Source: Selenomonadales bacterium 4137-cl
GTDB taxonomy: Bacteria > Bacillota > Negativicutes > Sporomusales > UBA7701
Reading direction: 5' to 3'
DNA: 64,000 nt
Assembly: GCA_032334055.1 (NCBI GenBank)
Contig: JAUOZS010000001.1
Span: 2,268,501-2,332,500 of the forward strand
In this document: positions 26,756 through 34,861 of the stretch, piece by piece
Numbering within the stretch: the stretch's first letter is position 1
Layout: every line of letters starts with the position of its first letter
Notes under the pieces: model-generated
What the model saw: the letters and a program-made list of their open reading frames with translations, nothing else
What the model was told of the DNA's origin: nothing
The model's database searches: none
Made by a program: the position numbers and the translations under genes

Positions 26756-27445
26756 ATGAAGATATTCGCCATCGCCGACACCCACCTGTCCGGAAGCCCG
26801 CCAACAAAACCCATGTCCGTCTTCGGCGACCAATGGCTTGGCCACTGGGACAAAATCAAGGCTGACTGGACGGAGCGCGTCGCTCCCGAAGACACCGTCC
26901 TCATCGCCGGCGACATCTCCTGGGCCATGAAACTGCCCGAAGCGCTGCCCGACCTCGAGGAAATCGCCGCCCTGCCGGGAAGCAAGCTGCTCATCCGCGG
27001 CAACCACGACTACTGGTGGCAGACGGTCGCCAAGCTGAACGCCGCCGTCGGCGGCCGGCTCACCTTCCTCCACAACACCTTCGCCGTCGCCGGCGAATGG
27101 GCGGTGTGCGGCAGCCGCGGCTGGCTGCTGCCCGGCGACCCCGCCTTCGGCGACGAAGACGAAGCCATCTACCGGCGCGAGCTCGGCCGCGTCAGGGCCT
27201 CCCTGGCCGCGGCGCGAAACGCCGGCCACGAACGCCTCATCCTCATGCTCCACTACCCGCCCCGTACCGGCGCCGACGCCACCGGCTTCACCGACCTCAT
27301 GGCCGAATTCGGCGTGGCGATCTGCGTCTACGGCCACCTCCACAACGAAGCGGTAAACAGCGCTCCGGTCGGTGACTATAACGGCACGATGCACTACCTT
27401 GTCTCGTGCGACGCACTCGATTTTAAACTTCTACAGATCATCTAG
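26756..27445 (+). CDS. Calcineurin-like metallophosphoesterase
   Basis: 229 residues. Metal-binding motifs of the family are in order: FAIADTHLSG (D-x-H), LIAGDISWAM (GD), LIRGNHDYWW (GNHD), MLHYPP and CVYGHLHNEA (GHxH). It is likely a cytoplasmic phosphohydrolase of the YkuE/Icc-like superfamily; the substrate is unknown. The stop codon TAG is the last part of the CTAG target duplication of the IS element that follows, so the insertion left the protein intact. Confidence 0.92.
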   Translation: MKIFAIADTHLSGSPPTKPMSVFGDQWLGHWDKIKADWTERVAPEDTVLIAGDISWAMKLPEALPDLEEIAALPGSKLLIRGNHDYWWQTVAKLNAAVGGRLTFLHNTFAVAGEWAVCGSRGWLLPGDPAFGDEDEAIYRRELGRVRASLAAARNAGHERLILMLHYPPRTGADATGFTDLMAEFGVAICVYGHLHNEAVNSAPVGDYNGTMHYLVSCDALDFKLLQII

Positions 27446-29237
27446 GAGTGTGTTGCAAAACCCATTGAAATCAAACCGGAGATTCCCTTGAAACCAGGGA
27501 AATCAAGGCCTGACGGCGAATTTACCTGTAGAGGTGAACGCCGTGTTAGGAAGCCAAGATAAACAGACCAGCTTATTGGATTTAGAAGCGTGGCTGGATG
27601 GTCCGCTGGTCGATCCCGATAGCATTTACGGACTGTTTGCCCGGTGGGGCGAGCGCCTCATCCGGGAAGAAGACTTTGCCGACCTGTACAGTGCCGTTGG
27701 CCGGCCTTCGGTTTCTCCGGCTCTGCTGTCGAAAGTGCTGTTGTTGATGTATCATGACAACGTTTCGGATCGGGAAGCGGAACAGCGCGCCCGCTATGAC
27801 CTGCGCTGGAAAAAAGCGCTGGGTCTGGGCCTGAACGAAACGGGCTTCGACCATACGGCCCTGTGCCGGTTTCGTACCCGGCTGCTGCTCAATAAGCAAC
27901 AGAAGCTGGTTTTTGAACGATTTGTCCGCCTCGCCAAAGAAACGGGGATCTTGAAGGACCGGGGACTGCAGATTCTTGACTCCACCCAGGTGCTGGGAGC
28001 GGGCGCTCTCCAGGACACCTACACCTTAATTAAAAAGGCCATCCAGAAGATGTTCGCCGTAAGCAGTCATGCCGGCGGTACGGCACGGGACCGGTTGAAC
28101 GCCCTTTCTTTGTCCTTGGATTACAGCCAAAACGGCAAGGAGAAGATCCGGTGGGATGATGCTGAAGCCAGAACCCAGCTCCTCCGCCAGTTGGTCGGCG
28201 ACGGTCGCGCCATCTTGGATGCGCTCAAGGGGGCCGAATTGACGGCGGACGAAAAGACGGCCATGGAACTCCTGGGTAATGTCACCGAGCAGGATATTGT
28301 CACCGATGACACCGGTATCCATCTCAAACAGGGCGTGGCTCCTGACCGCATTCTTTCGGTAACGGACCCGGACATGAGGCACGGACACAAAACCTCAAGC
28401 GGCAGGTTCAACGGCCATAAGAGCCAGATTCTCATGGACGAAGCCAGTGAACTTATTACCGGCATCGATATCACTGCCGGAAACCGGCCGGATGGCGAGT
28501 CGGTCGATCCCTTGTTGGCGGGAACCCTCGTCAAGCCTGGCAAGCTGCTCGGGGATACCGCGTACGGCACACTCGAAGCCCGCGATCAGATGGCTAAACA
28601 TCAAGTAACGCCGGTGGCGCCGCTGCCAGGGGCTCACGCCCCGAAGAAACGGTTTGGCAAACAGGACTTTACCATCGATTTTGGGCAAGGAATCTGCTGG
28701 TGTCCGGCGGGAGAAATCACGGCCACGGTCCGGCATCGCAAGGGCGGCATTGATGTGTTTGTTTTCCCCAAAGCGACCTGCAACCGTTGTAAGTTCCGGG
28801 ACCAGTGCACCCGTCACGGCAAGGGAAAGACGATTGAGCTGCATTCGCAGGAAGAGCGGCGGCGGGAGATTCTGGCCGAGATGGCCACAGAAGAATTCCG
28901 AACGCTGTACGTGAAGCGGGCCAAGGTGGAGCGAAAAGTGGCGCACCTGATTCGCAAAGGAATGCGTCAAGCCAGATATATAGGCAGAACCAAAACGCTC
29001 CTTCAGGTCGCGTTTACCGCAGCAGTGGTGAATATCAAACGGCTCTATACACTTACCCGGGACCAAGTCTGCCCATCGGTCGGGCTCCCAGCGGTCCTGG
29101 TGGGTCAGTAAGGGCCATAGGGGATAGAATCAAACGTTATTCTTTCCGGCATATCCCTAAATTGAGGTGACGGGCCGCCTTTTTAACCATGATGGGTACT
29201 CAATGGCCACAGTATACAGGGGTTTCGAAACACTCTC
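27446..29237 (+). mobile_element. Complete IS1182-type insertion sequence
   Basis: A 1792-bp element with imperfect terminal inverted repeats: left GAGTGTGTTGCAAAACCC, right (reverse complement) GAGAGTGTTTCGAAACCC. It is flanked by the 4-bp target duplication CTAG (27442-27445 and 29238-29241) and holds one intact transposase gene. The intact reading frame and clean duplication suggest a fairly recent insertion. Confidence 0.92.
27543..29111 (+). CDS. IS1182 family transposase
   Basis: 522 residues from the GTG at 27543, which has AGAGGTG six bases upstream; a GTG nine bases earlier lacks such a site. It has the IS1182/IS5-like layout: an N-terminal DUF772-type region (LLSKVLLLMYHDNVSDREAEQRARYDLRWK), a DDE domain beginning LQILDSTQVLGAG, a middle Asp in LLGDTAYGTLEARDQM, and a C-terminal catalytic region with a Cys cluster (CNRCKFRDQC). 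No frameshift or stop is seen. It probably drives cut-and-paste or copy-out of the surrounding element. Confidence 0.93.
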   Translation: MLGSQDKQTSLLDLEAWLDGPLVDPDSIYGLFARWGERLIREEDFADLYSAVGRPSVSPALLSKVLLLMYHDNVSDREAEQRARYDLRWKKALGLGLNETGFDHTALCRFRTRLLLNKQQKLVFERFVRLAKETGILKDRGLQILDSTQVLGAGALQDTYTLIKKAIQKMFAVSSHAGGTARDRLNALSLSLDYSQNGKEKIRWDDAEARTQLLRQLVGDGRAILDALKGAELTADEKTAMELLGNVTEQDIVTDDTGIHLKQGVAPDRILSVTDPDMRHGHKTSSGRFNGHKSQILMDEASELITGIDITAGNRPDGESVDPLLAGTLVKPGKLLGDTAYGTLEARDQMAKHQVTPVAPLPGAHAPKKRFGKQDFTIDFGQGICWCPAGEITATVRHRKGGIDVFVFPKATCNRCKFRDQCTRHGKGKTIELHSQEERRREILAEMATEEFRTLYVKRAKVERKVAHLIRKGMRQARYIGRTKTLLQVAFTAAVVNIKRLYTLTRDQVCPSVGLPAVLVGQ

Positions 29238-29243
29238 CTAGGG

Positions 29244-29364
29244 AGGCTGGCTAAAAAATCCATCTGCGGCGTTGCTCCTCAGAGCGCTTGCTAGCGTACG
29301 CAACCAAGTACGCGTCGCGGCGCGCTCTTCCGGTGCGCCTTGCATCTGGATCTTTTTAGCCACC
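29244..29364 (+). repeat. Intergenic hairpin repeat, family A copy 3 (short form)
   Basis: Arms GGCTGGCTAAAAAATCC and GGATCTTTTTAGCC pair. The core start (CATCTGCGGCGTTGCTCCTC) and end (CCGGTGCGCCTTGCATCTGG) are present, but the roughly 50-base middle found in copies 1 and 4 is missing. It directly abuts the IS1182 target site. Confidence 0.75.
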
Positions 29365-29393
29365 CTCTCACACTCCAATATAGGCAGGTTGGA

Positions 29394-29633
29394 ATGACGA
29401 TGAAACCCATCGAACTGAGCAAAGAAACAAAACAGGACCTCATCAATAGCATCAAGGAATTCTTCGCGCGCGAGCGGGACGAGGAACTCAGCGACTTCAA
29501 GGCCGCGGCCGTGCTCGATTTCATCCTCGAGGCCGCAGGCCCTCCCATCTATAACCAGGCCCTTGCCGACGCCCACGCCCTCATGAGCGACAGGCTCGAC
29601 GACCTGTACGGGCTCGAAAAGCGGCCCCGGTAG
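29394..29633 (+). CDS. DUF2164-like small protein
   Basis: 79 residues from the ATG at 29394 (an in-frame ATG two codons later is equally possible). The sequence (IELSKETKQDLINSIKEFF ... DELSDFKAAAVLDFILEAAGPPIYNQAL) looks like the DUF2164 family of small cytoplasmic proteins with no known function. The original upstream region has been altered by the repeat and the IS element. It converges with the P-loop gene, whose stop lies six bases away. Confidence 0.75.
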   Translation: MTMKPIELSKETKQDLINSIKEFFARERDEELSDFKAAAVLDFILEAAGPPIYNQALADAHALMSDRLDDLYGLEKRPR

Positions 29634-29638
29634 CGCCG

Positions 29639-30757
29639 CTAAAACGTCATTGCGTCCGGGTTCTCCCAGCGGCGGGCGTTGGCGAGGATGATGTCGACCA
29701 GCCCCTTGGCGCCCTCCTTGACGACGTTATACACCGGCACCTTGACGCTGTTGCGCACCGCCACCTGCAGGCGGACGAAATCGACGAACGCCGGCTTGTA
29801 CGCCTTCGACTCCACCCGGTACTCGGGATAAAAGGGGTTTATCGTCACCGCCAGCAGCGGTACCCTCTTCACCACCCCGGCCACCGCACCGCCCCTCTCG
29901 ACCGCTTCCAGCAGCTCGTAGTAGGTCACCGGGTTGCCGGACACCAGCAGCTTCACCGGGTCGGCGAACGCCAGCAGGAAAGGCCGCGGCTTCTCGGCCA
30001 GCCGGTCGGCGAGAGCTTTCATCGCCCGCTCGCCGACGACGCCCGGCACGTACAGATACGAATACTTCGCCATCGGTTCGGCGAGCACCTGGTCGACATC
30101 CCTCTCCGTCAGCAGCGAGGACAGCGGCCAGGTTTTTATTTCGTCCAGGTCGGCGTCGAGCAGCGTCACCTGCGTCAGATTCTTCTCGGCCAGCGCCACG
30201 GCCCGCGGCACCGCCGGCAGCGTCGAAAGCCGCCAGATCACGCCCGTTTCCTGGGCGAGACGGGGAATGTCAGGCGTCCGCGACGCGCCGGTCGCCAGGA
30301 TAAACCCGTCCGTCTCCACCATCGGGGCGATGCGGTTCAAGGCGCCGTCGAAGATCGTAGCCCCCGGCCCCAGGCGGGTCAGTATCCCGGCCAGCTCCCG
30401 CACCTCGGTGCTCTTGTTGGGGCCGGCGGTCACCACCAGGCCGCTGGCCGTCACCCGGGCCACATGGATGCGGCCGAGCGGGGTCTGAATATTCGTCGCC
30501 TGCAACAGACTCAGCCCCGCCGTGCTCACCTTCAGGCACTTCTCCGCCGTCGCCACCACGTCGCCCGGCTCGACCCGCAGCTTGGGCTTGGGCAGGCCGG
30601 TCACGTTGTCGATATTCTCGCCGTCATAGCCGATGCTCGTCAGGAAGAAATCCACCCCGCGCGCCCTAAGCTCCTCCATGATGGCGGCGGTCGCCGTGGT
30701 TTTGCCCGTATTCTTCGCGGTACCTGCTATGCCCAGCCTGATTTCCAGCAATACCAT
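29639..30757 (-). CDS. P-loop protein resembling an aminomutase reactivase subunit (KamB-like)
   Basis: About 372 residues. A Walker A-like motif lies at the N-terminus (GIAGTAKNTGKTT), then a long alpha/beta region (VTASGLVVTAGPNKSTEVRELAGIL, GATIFDGALNRIAPM) and a C-terminal half with LLVSGNPVTYYELLEAVERGG. From memory it resembles the family annotated as the lysine 5,6-aminomutase reactivase subunit KamB, but this could not be searched and KamC is not adjacent. A role in reactivating the B12 mutase encoded 4 kb upstream would fit. It is separated from the rest of the cluster by a terminator and a repeat, so it may have its own promoter. The exact start (GTG 30760 or ATG 30757) is uncertain. 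Confidence 0.65.
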   Translation of the reverse strand: MVLLEIRLGIAGTAKNTGKTTATAAIMEELRARGVDFFLTSIGYDGENIDNVTGLPKPKLRVEPGDVVATAEKCLKVSTAGLSLLQATNIQTPLGRIHVARVTASGLVVTAGPNKSTEVRELAGILTRLGPGATIFDGALNRIAPMVETDGFILATGASRTPDIPRLAQETGVIWRLSTLPAVPRAVALAEKNLTQVTLLDADLDEIKTWPLSSLLTERDVDQVLAEPMAKYSYLYVPGVVGERAMKALADRLAEKPRPFLLAFADPVKLLVSGNPVTYYELLEAVERGGAVAGVVKRVPLLAVTINPFYPEYRVESKAYKPAFVDFVRLQVAVRNSVKVPVYNVVKEGAKGLVDIILANARRWENPDAMTF

Positions 30758-30830
30758 CACCTACAGAAAATAATAGCAACTATTTAATTCAGCGGCCGGG
30801 CGGCCATGACCTGCCTGCCGGTCAATTTTT

Positions 30831-30876
30831 GTATGCAAAGGGCGCAGGGGAATAACCCCCGCGCCCCTTTGCATAC
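30831..30876. terminator. Long bidirectional terminator
   Basis: Arms GTATGCAAAGGGCGCAGGGG and CCCCCGCGCCCCTTTGCATAC pair over about 19 positions with one mismatch/bulge. It sits downstream of the flavoprotein gene and upstream of the P-loop gene. Confidence 0.8.
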
Positions 30877-30889
30877 GCTAATACATCGC

Positions 30890-31064
30890 GGCTGTGCGGG
30901 AGGTCCATCTGCGGCGTTGCACCTCAGAGCGCTTGCTAGCGTACGTCCCAAGTACGCGTCGCGGCGCGCTCGCACCCTTTCGGGTATAAGCGATCACATC
31001 AACGCTACAGCGTTGTGTGTCTGCTTATCCGGTGCGTCTTGCATCTGGAGCCTCCTGCGCAGCC
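30890..31064 (+). repeat. Intergenic hairpin repeat, family A copy 4
   Basis: Core nearly identical to copy 1 (CAGAGCGCTTGCTAGCGTAC, CCTTTCGGGTATAAGCGATC, GTTGTGTGTCTGCTTATCCG). Outer arms GGCTGTGCGGGAGGTCC and GGAGCCTCCTGCGCAGCC pair with each other but share little with the arms of the other copies. Confidence 0.78.
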
Positions 31065-31077
31065 ATTCTCTCAACCA

Positions 31078-32379
31078 TTATCCCAAAGCTTTAGCAAAAA
31101 ACTCCGTCATCCCCGCATCGGCCACCCGCTTCTGGATCGCCGCCACGTCGGTCGTGTACAGGTTCTTTTCCTTCATGCGCTCGAAATACACCGACCCGGA
31201 GAAAGTATACTTCTTCGCCAGGCCCTCCTTGGTCTGCATGCTCGCCCGCACATGGGCGATGGCGTCGCCGCAGGCCAGGCTCTCGGACAACTTCACCGGC
31301 TCCTGCCCGAACGCCGCCCGGGCGGCGTTGTGGCCGGCCAGCGTGCCGGTGATGATCGCCTCGGTATGGCCTACAAGCAGGCCCGCCTTCTCGCCGCCGC
31401 AGAAAACGTTATCCAGCCCCTCCACCTTGAGGGTGTCGTCGCGCGGCAGCATCCCCAGGTAGCGCATCGAGTTGCCGATACCGCCCGAATACGGGTCCTC
31501 GAACCGGGCGCTCTCGAAGCCGGGGATCTGACGGAGAATATCGAGCGGGTAGTAAGCCGACATCAGCTTGGCATGGCCGGTGTCGAGCAAAATGACGTTC
31601 TCGGCGAACTCCTTGAGCGCGTACTGCTGGCAGGCTTTCTGGCCAAGCGACTCCATACTCTTGCGCAGGTGGTCGGGGATAGGCACGACCACCACCCCGG
31701 TGCGGTTAAGCTCCTCGGTGATCTTGTGGGACAGCGACTCCTTATGAAGCTTGCACGATCCGCTCATCGCCCCCAGCGTGCCGTCGGCCTTCTGGCCCAT
31801 GATCTCGGGTACCCCGGCCTTGGCGGCGATCGAGAACCGCGGCCCAAACGTCGGGCAACGGTAAACGCACATCGCGCAGCCGTTGCCGTACTTCATGCAG
31901 TTGCCCTGCGGCCCGGCGGTGCCGGCGGCATCCACGAACACGTCGCCGGTTGCCGTAACGTCTGGTTCTCCGTGGTGGCCCTCGCCGACAACCTTCGTTA
32001 TCCTGTTGCCGTCCTTCTCGATGTCCTTTATGCGGCAGTGCATATGCAGCTTAACGCCGGCCTTTTCCAGCGCCTTTCTCACCGCCGGTTCGATCAACGC
32101 CACATCGTACAGCGTAGCATGCTTATGGCCGGGAAACTCGATATTCTTGTGGCGGGCATTCTCATCCGCCACCGTGAAGAGATCGCCGCCGCCCATGGCC
32201 AGCATCTCCTCGGTGGCGGTAAAGCGACCGTTGTTGCGCATAATGCCGCCCACCAGCCCGGTGCCCAGCAGCATATCGGCGCGCTCGAACAGTTCCACCT
32301 CGCAGCCCGCCTTGCGGGCCGCCAGGGCCGCCGCGCTGCCCGCCCAGCCGCCGCCGACCACGACTACTTTTTTGGCCAT
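31078..32379 (-). CDS. FAD-dependent oxidoreductase with an internal four-Cys motif
   Basis: 433 residues. The N-terminal Rossmann motif is VVVVGGGWAGSAAALAARKAG followed by an acidic strand end (VELFER). The FAD-binding end motif GLDNVFCGGEKAGLLVGHTEAIITG is near residues 340-370. In the middle, Cys161, Cys168, Cys171 and Cys175 form a C-x6-C-x2-C-x3-C-P cluster that could hold iron-sulfur; this is not typical of the superfamily. Related to the GidA/fumarate-reductase-like flavoproteins that oxidise amino or hydroxy acids. It follows the PLP-enzyme gene by 20 bases, in the same operon. Confidence 0.85.
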   Translation of the reverse strand: MAKKVVVVGGGWAGSAAALAARKAGCEVELFERADMLLGTGLVGGIMRNNGRFTATEEMLAMGGGDLFTVADENARHKNIEFPGHKHATLYDVALIEPAVRKALEKAGVKLHMHCRIKDIEKDGNRITKVVGEGHHGEPDVTATGDVFVDAAGTAGPQGNCMKYGNGCAMCVYRCPTFGPRFSIAAKAGVPEIMGQKADGTLGAMSGSCKLHKESLSHKITEELNRTGVVVVPIPDHLRKSMESLGQKACQQYALKEFAENVILLDTGHAKLMSAYYPLDILRQIPGFESARFEDPYSGGIGNSMRYLGMLPRDDTLKVEGLDNVFCGGEKAGLLVGHTEAIITGTLAGHNAARAAFGQEPVKLSESLACGDAIAHVRASMQTKEGLAKKYTFSGSVYFERMKEKNLYTTDVAAIQKRVADAGMTEFFAKALG

Positions 32380-32398
32380 TTCCTAGGCCTCCCTTCCG

Positions 32399-33862
32399 CT
32401 AAATCATCCCTACGTGCTTAGCCACGATCTCCATCAGCTTAACCTGCGCCCTGACGCCGTAGCGGAACACATCCTTCAGCAAATTGCCCTTGCTGTCGGT
32501 GGTCGCAAGATCGGGCGAAATATAGATGTTGCCGTCATAGGCCACCGTCGGGATGACGCCCATCTGGGCCATGCCGGTCTGGAAAATGTTCGTGCCCGAA
32601 TACATATCCTCGATCGAGAAGATCGGCAGACCCATCTCGCCGTCCTTCCAGGTATTCTCGTAGTTAACCTCCACCGCGCGGGAATTGTACGACTTGCTGA
32701 TGATCAGCCCGGCCTTGATCGTCGGATGAATCTTGTCGAACTCCTCCTTGACCACATCGTACAGATCGTCGACCGACTTGGTGTATACACTGGGGTTATC
32801 GCGCAGCACCTTCAGCGCCTGGATCTGGGTGGCCAGCGCCTCCTTGCCCGGGTCGAACGTCACGTACGCCGCCTTGCCGTAGGAAGAGGTCGTACCCCAG
32901 CGGTCGCCGTGCATGCCCATCGCCCGACGGATGGGAACCATCACATCCTCCTTGCCGATGATCAGACCGCTCGTCGCCGCGCCGCTAGCCTTATCCATCG
33001 AGTAAATCACCACATCGGCGCCCGACTTGCGGATATCGTGGCCGATCCCCGGCACGCCCCAGGCATTATCGACGACATAAGGGATATTGTATTCCCGGCA
33101 CAGCTTGGCGTACAACTTCTGCAGCACCGGCGTGCCGTCCTCATCCTTCGCGGCGTAGCCGTAGCCGGGAGTCTCATAACCCAGCGACGTCATGCCGGTA
33201 ATCATATTCGCGTGCCGCTCGGCCACCTTCTTCATCTCCGAATATGTCGCCTCAGCGTCCACCTTGGTCAACAGCGGCACCGGGTGGAACTTGATGCCGT
33301 GCACCGGGTAATGCGCGCCGGCCAGCGGCACGATCAACGTATCGAGATTATTCTGGCGCTTGCCGAAAAAGCCGAGCTCGCCGGGGGTCGTGCCGCGGTC
33401 GGCGATAATATCCTTGTACCTGCCGGGGAAAGGCCGTCCGTAGCCTCCCTGATGATGGAAATGCTTCTCAAGCGGCGCGATATAGCGGGCCCGGTAATTA
33501 TCGCCGCGGCCCATCATCGGCGGCGTAAACAACGAATCGAACGTCACCCACAGGCCGGCCTCGCAGGTGCTGGTCGGCGCGGCGTCGTACCCGTCCCCGT
33601 AGATATCCTTGACAAGCTCGCGGATCTGGTCCACCATCCCCGCCAGCGGAACAACCGTCTTGCCCGCCTCCTCGCCGGCGTGCATAATATCATCGCGCAG
33701 CGGCGCCGGGCAGCCGGAAATGCCGCCCGTCATCCCGAACTTACCGCGCAGCTCCTGCGGAATGCCGATCTCGTCGGCCGCCGCCCTCGCCTCGGCGTAG
33801 ATAGTCGGGATATTCATCTGAAGATACTTGTACATCTGGAACTTGTACTTGAATTTGCCCAT
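32399..33862 (-). CDS. PLP-dependent fold-type I enzyme (aminotransferase/lyase-like), uncharacterised
   Basis: 487 residues behind GGGGGATCG. The cofactor-binding pattern is clear: VVDNAWGVPGIG holds the Asp that contacts the pyridine nitrogen, and SMDKASGAATSGLIIG the Schiff-base Lys. The ~100 N-terminal residues are longer than in simple aminotransferases. It may be an aminotransferase, lyase or beta-eliminase acting on the substrate or product of the B12 mutase encoded upstream. The RidA protein encoded just before it would fit a reaction that releases reactive enamines. I do not recognise a named family. Confidence 0.8.
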   Translation of the reverse strand: MGKFKYKFQMYKYLQMNIPTIYAEARAAADEIGIPQELRGKFGMTGGISGCPAPLRDDIMHAGEEAGKTVVPLAGMVDQIRELVKDIYGDGYDAAPTSTCEAGLWVTFDSLFTPPMMGRGDNYRARYIAPLEKHFHHQGGYGRPFPGRYKDIIADRGTTPGELGFFGKRQNNLDTLIVPLAGAHYPVHGIKFHPVPLLTKVDAEATYSEMKKVAERHANMITGMTSLGYETPGYGYAAKDEDGTPVLQKLYAKLCREYNIPYVVDNAWGVPGIGHDIRKSGADVVIYSMDKASGAATSGLIIGKEDVMVPIRRAMGMHGDRWGTTSSYGKAAYVTFDPGKEALATQIQALKVLRDNPSVYTKSVDDLYDVVKEEFDKIHPTIKAGLIISKSYNSRAVEVNYENTWKDGEMGLPIFSIEDMYSGTNIFQTGMAQMGVIPTVAYDGNIYISPDLATTDSKGNLLKDVFRYGVRAQVKLMEIVAKHVGMI

Positions 33863-33876
33863 CGCCCGATCCCCCT

Positions 33877-34338
33877 TTATTGTTTCACCTTCACGATCAT
33901 CTCCACCTCGCAGGCGGCGTCCAGCGGCAGCTCATTCACGCCCACCGCCGACCGCGCGTGCAGGCCCTTGTCGCCGAAAACCTGGCCCAGCAGCTCCGAC
34001 GCCCCGTTGATCACCTTCGGCTGGCCGCCGAACCCCGGCGCGCTGGCCACGAACCCTGTCACCTTGACAACCTGCTCGACCTTGTCCAGGCTGCCGATCT
34101 GGGCCTTGATAACACTCAGGCAGTTCAACACGCACACGCGAGCCGCCTCATACCCCTGGCTCTCGTCCAGGTCGCGGCCAACCTTGCCCTTGTACTTCAG
34201 CTCGCCGCCCACGAACGGTATCTGGCCGGCCGTGTACACATACCCGCCCGCCATCACCGCCGGCACATACGCCGCCACTGGCTTGGGCGCCTCCGGCAGC
34301 GTCAGCCCCAGCTCCTGCAGTTTACTCTCGATACTCAT
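33877..34338 (-). CDS. RidA/YjgF family enamine/imine deaminase
   Basis: 153 residues from the ATG at 34338, with AAGGAGG at good spacing; a GTG three codons upstream is too close to that site. Family features: AGGYVYTAGQIPF near the N-terminus, AARVCVLNCLSVIKAQIGSLDKV, and the C-terminal HARSAVGVNELPLDAACEVEMIVKV with the conserved Arg. RidA proteins hydrolyse reactive enamines/imines made by PLP enzymes. The gene lies between an unknown gene (1-base gap) and the PLP enzyme gene (14 bases), so it probably protects against or processes that enzyme's product. Confidence 0.93.
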   Translation of the reverse strand: MSIESKLQELGLTLPEAPKPVAAYVPAVMAGGYVYTAGQIPFVGGELKYKGKVGRDLDESQGYEAARVCVLNCLSVIKAQIGSLDKVEQVVKVTGFVASAPGFGGQPKVINGASELLGQVFGDKGLHARSAVGVNELPLDAACEVEMIVKVKQ

Positions 34339-34339
34339 C

Positions 34340-34789
34340 CTACTCACCTCCTTCGCCCGGCAACCGGAAGCTCACGGCAGCGCCCAGCGGCGCCCCCAGC
34401 TCCACCCCGGTCTGCAGCCGGTCGGTCCTGACCACGATATTAAGATGATTGGGCATATGCGTCTCGTCGAAACCCGCCAGCACCCCCACCGGGCGACCGG
34501 CCAGCAGCACCTCGTCGCCGCTCACCAGCACCCCGCCCCGCTCCACGGCGAAAAAGCCGAGATAAGCGATGCGGTCCACCCGGCTGCCGGGCCTGGCCCC
34601 CGGCTCATCCGTCAGAATGAGCTCATGGACGTCGTGGCGGCGGAGGCAGCGGGAAATCGGCGTGATCAGCGCCAGCCCCCGGTCCTCCATCCTCCCCTGC
34701 AGCACCACCACCAGCGGCCCCTCGACCGCGCTCTTCTTCGCATAAGGATTGGCGGCGAACTTACCCGCCGCGTAGGGATCGGTACCCAT
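34340..34789 (-). CDS. Uncharacterised protein of the B12/PLP cluster (possibly DUF6917)
   Basis: 149 residues from the ATG at 34789, which has GGAGGG seven bases upstream. Soluble and beta-rich (GPLVVVLQGRMEDRGLALITP, DEVLLAGRPVGVLAGFDETHMPNHLNIVVRTDRLQTGVELG). It may belong to the recently named DUF6917 family; I am not certain. Position between the B12-mutase-like gene and ridA, with one base separating it from ridA, shows it belongs to the same operon. No catalytic motif is obvious. Confidence 0.75.
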   Translation of the reverse strand: MGTDPYAAGKFAANPYAKKSAVEGPLVVVLQGRMEDRGLALITPISRCLRRHDVHELILTDEPGARPGSRVDRIAYLGFFAVERGGVLVSGDEVLLAGRPVGVLAGFDETHMPNHLNIVVRTDRLQTGVELGAPLGAAVSFRLPGEGGE

Positions 34790-34861
34790 GTCAGCCCTCC
34801 CTCCAGCCCGACTCACGCCATTATCATCCCTCGGCGCGCGGAAAATATGTAGCCCCGCATT

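Noticed and set aside
32414..34852. 812-codon open frame on the plus strand
   Set aside because: Antisense to the PLP-enzyme, RidA and unknown genes; the composition is typical of a shadow frame and no domain is recognisable.
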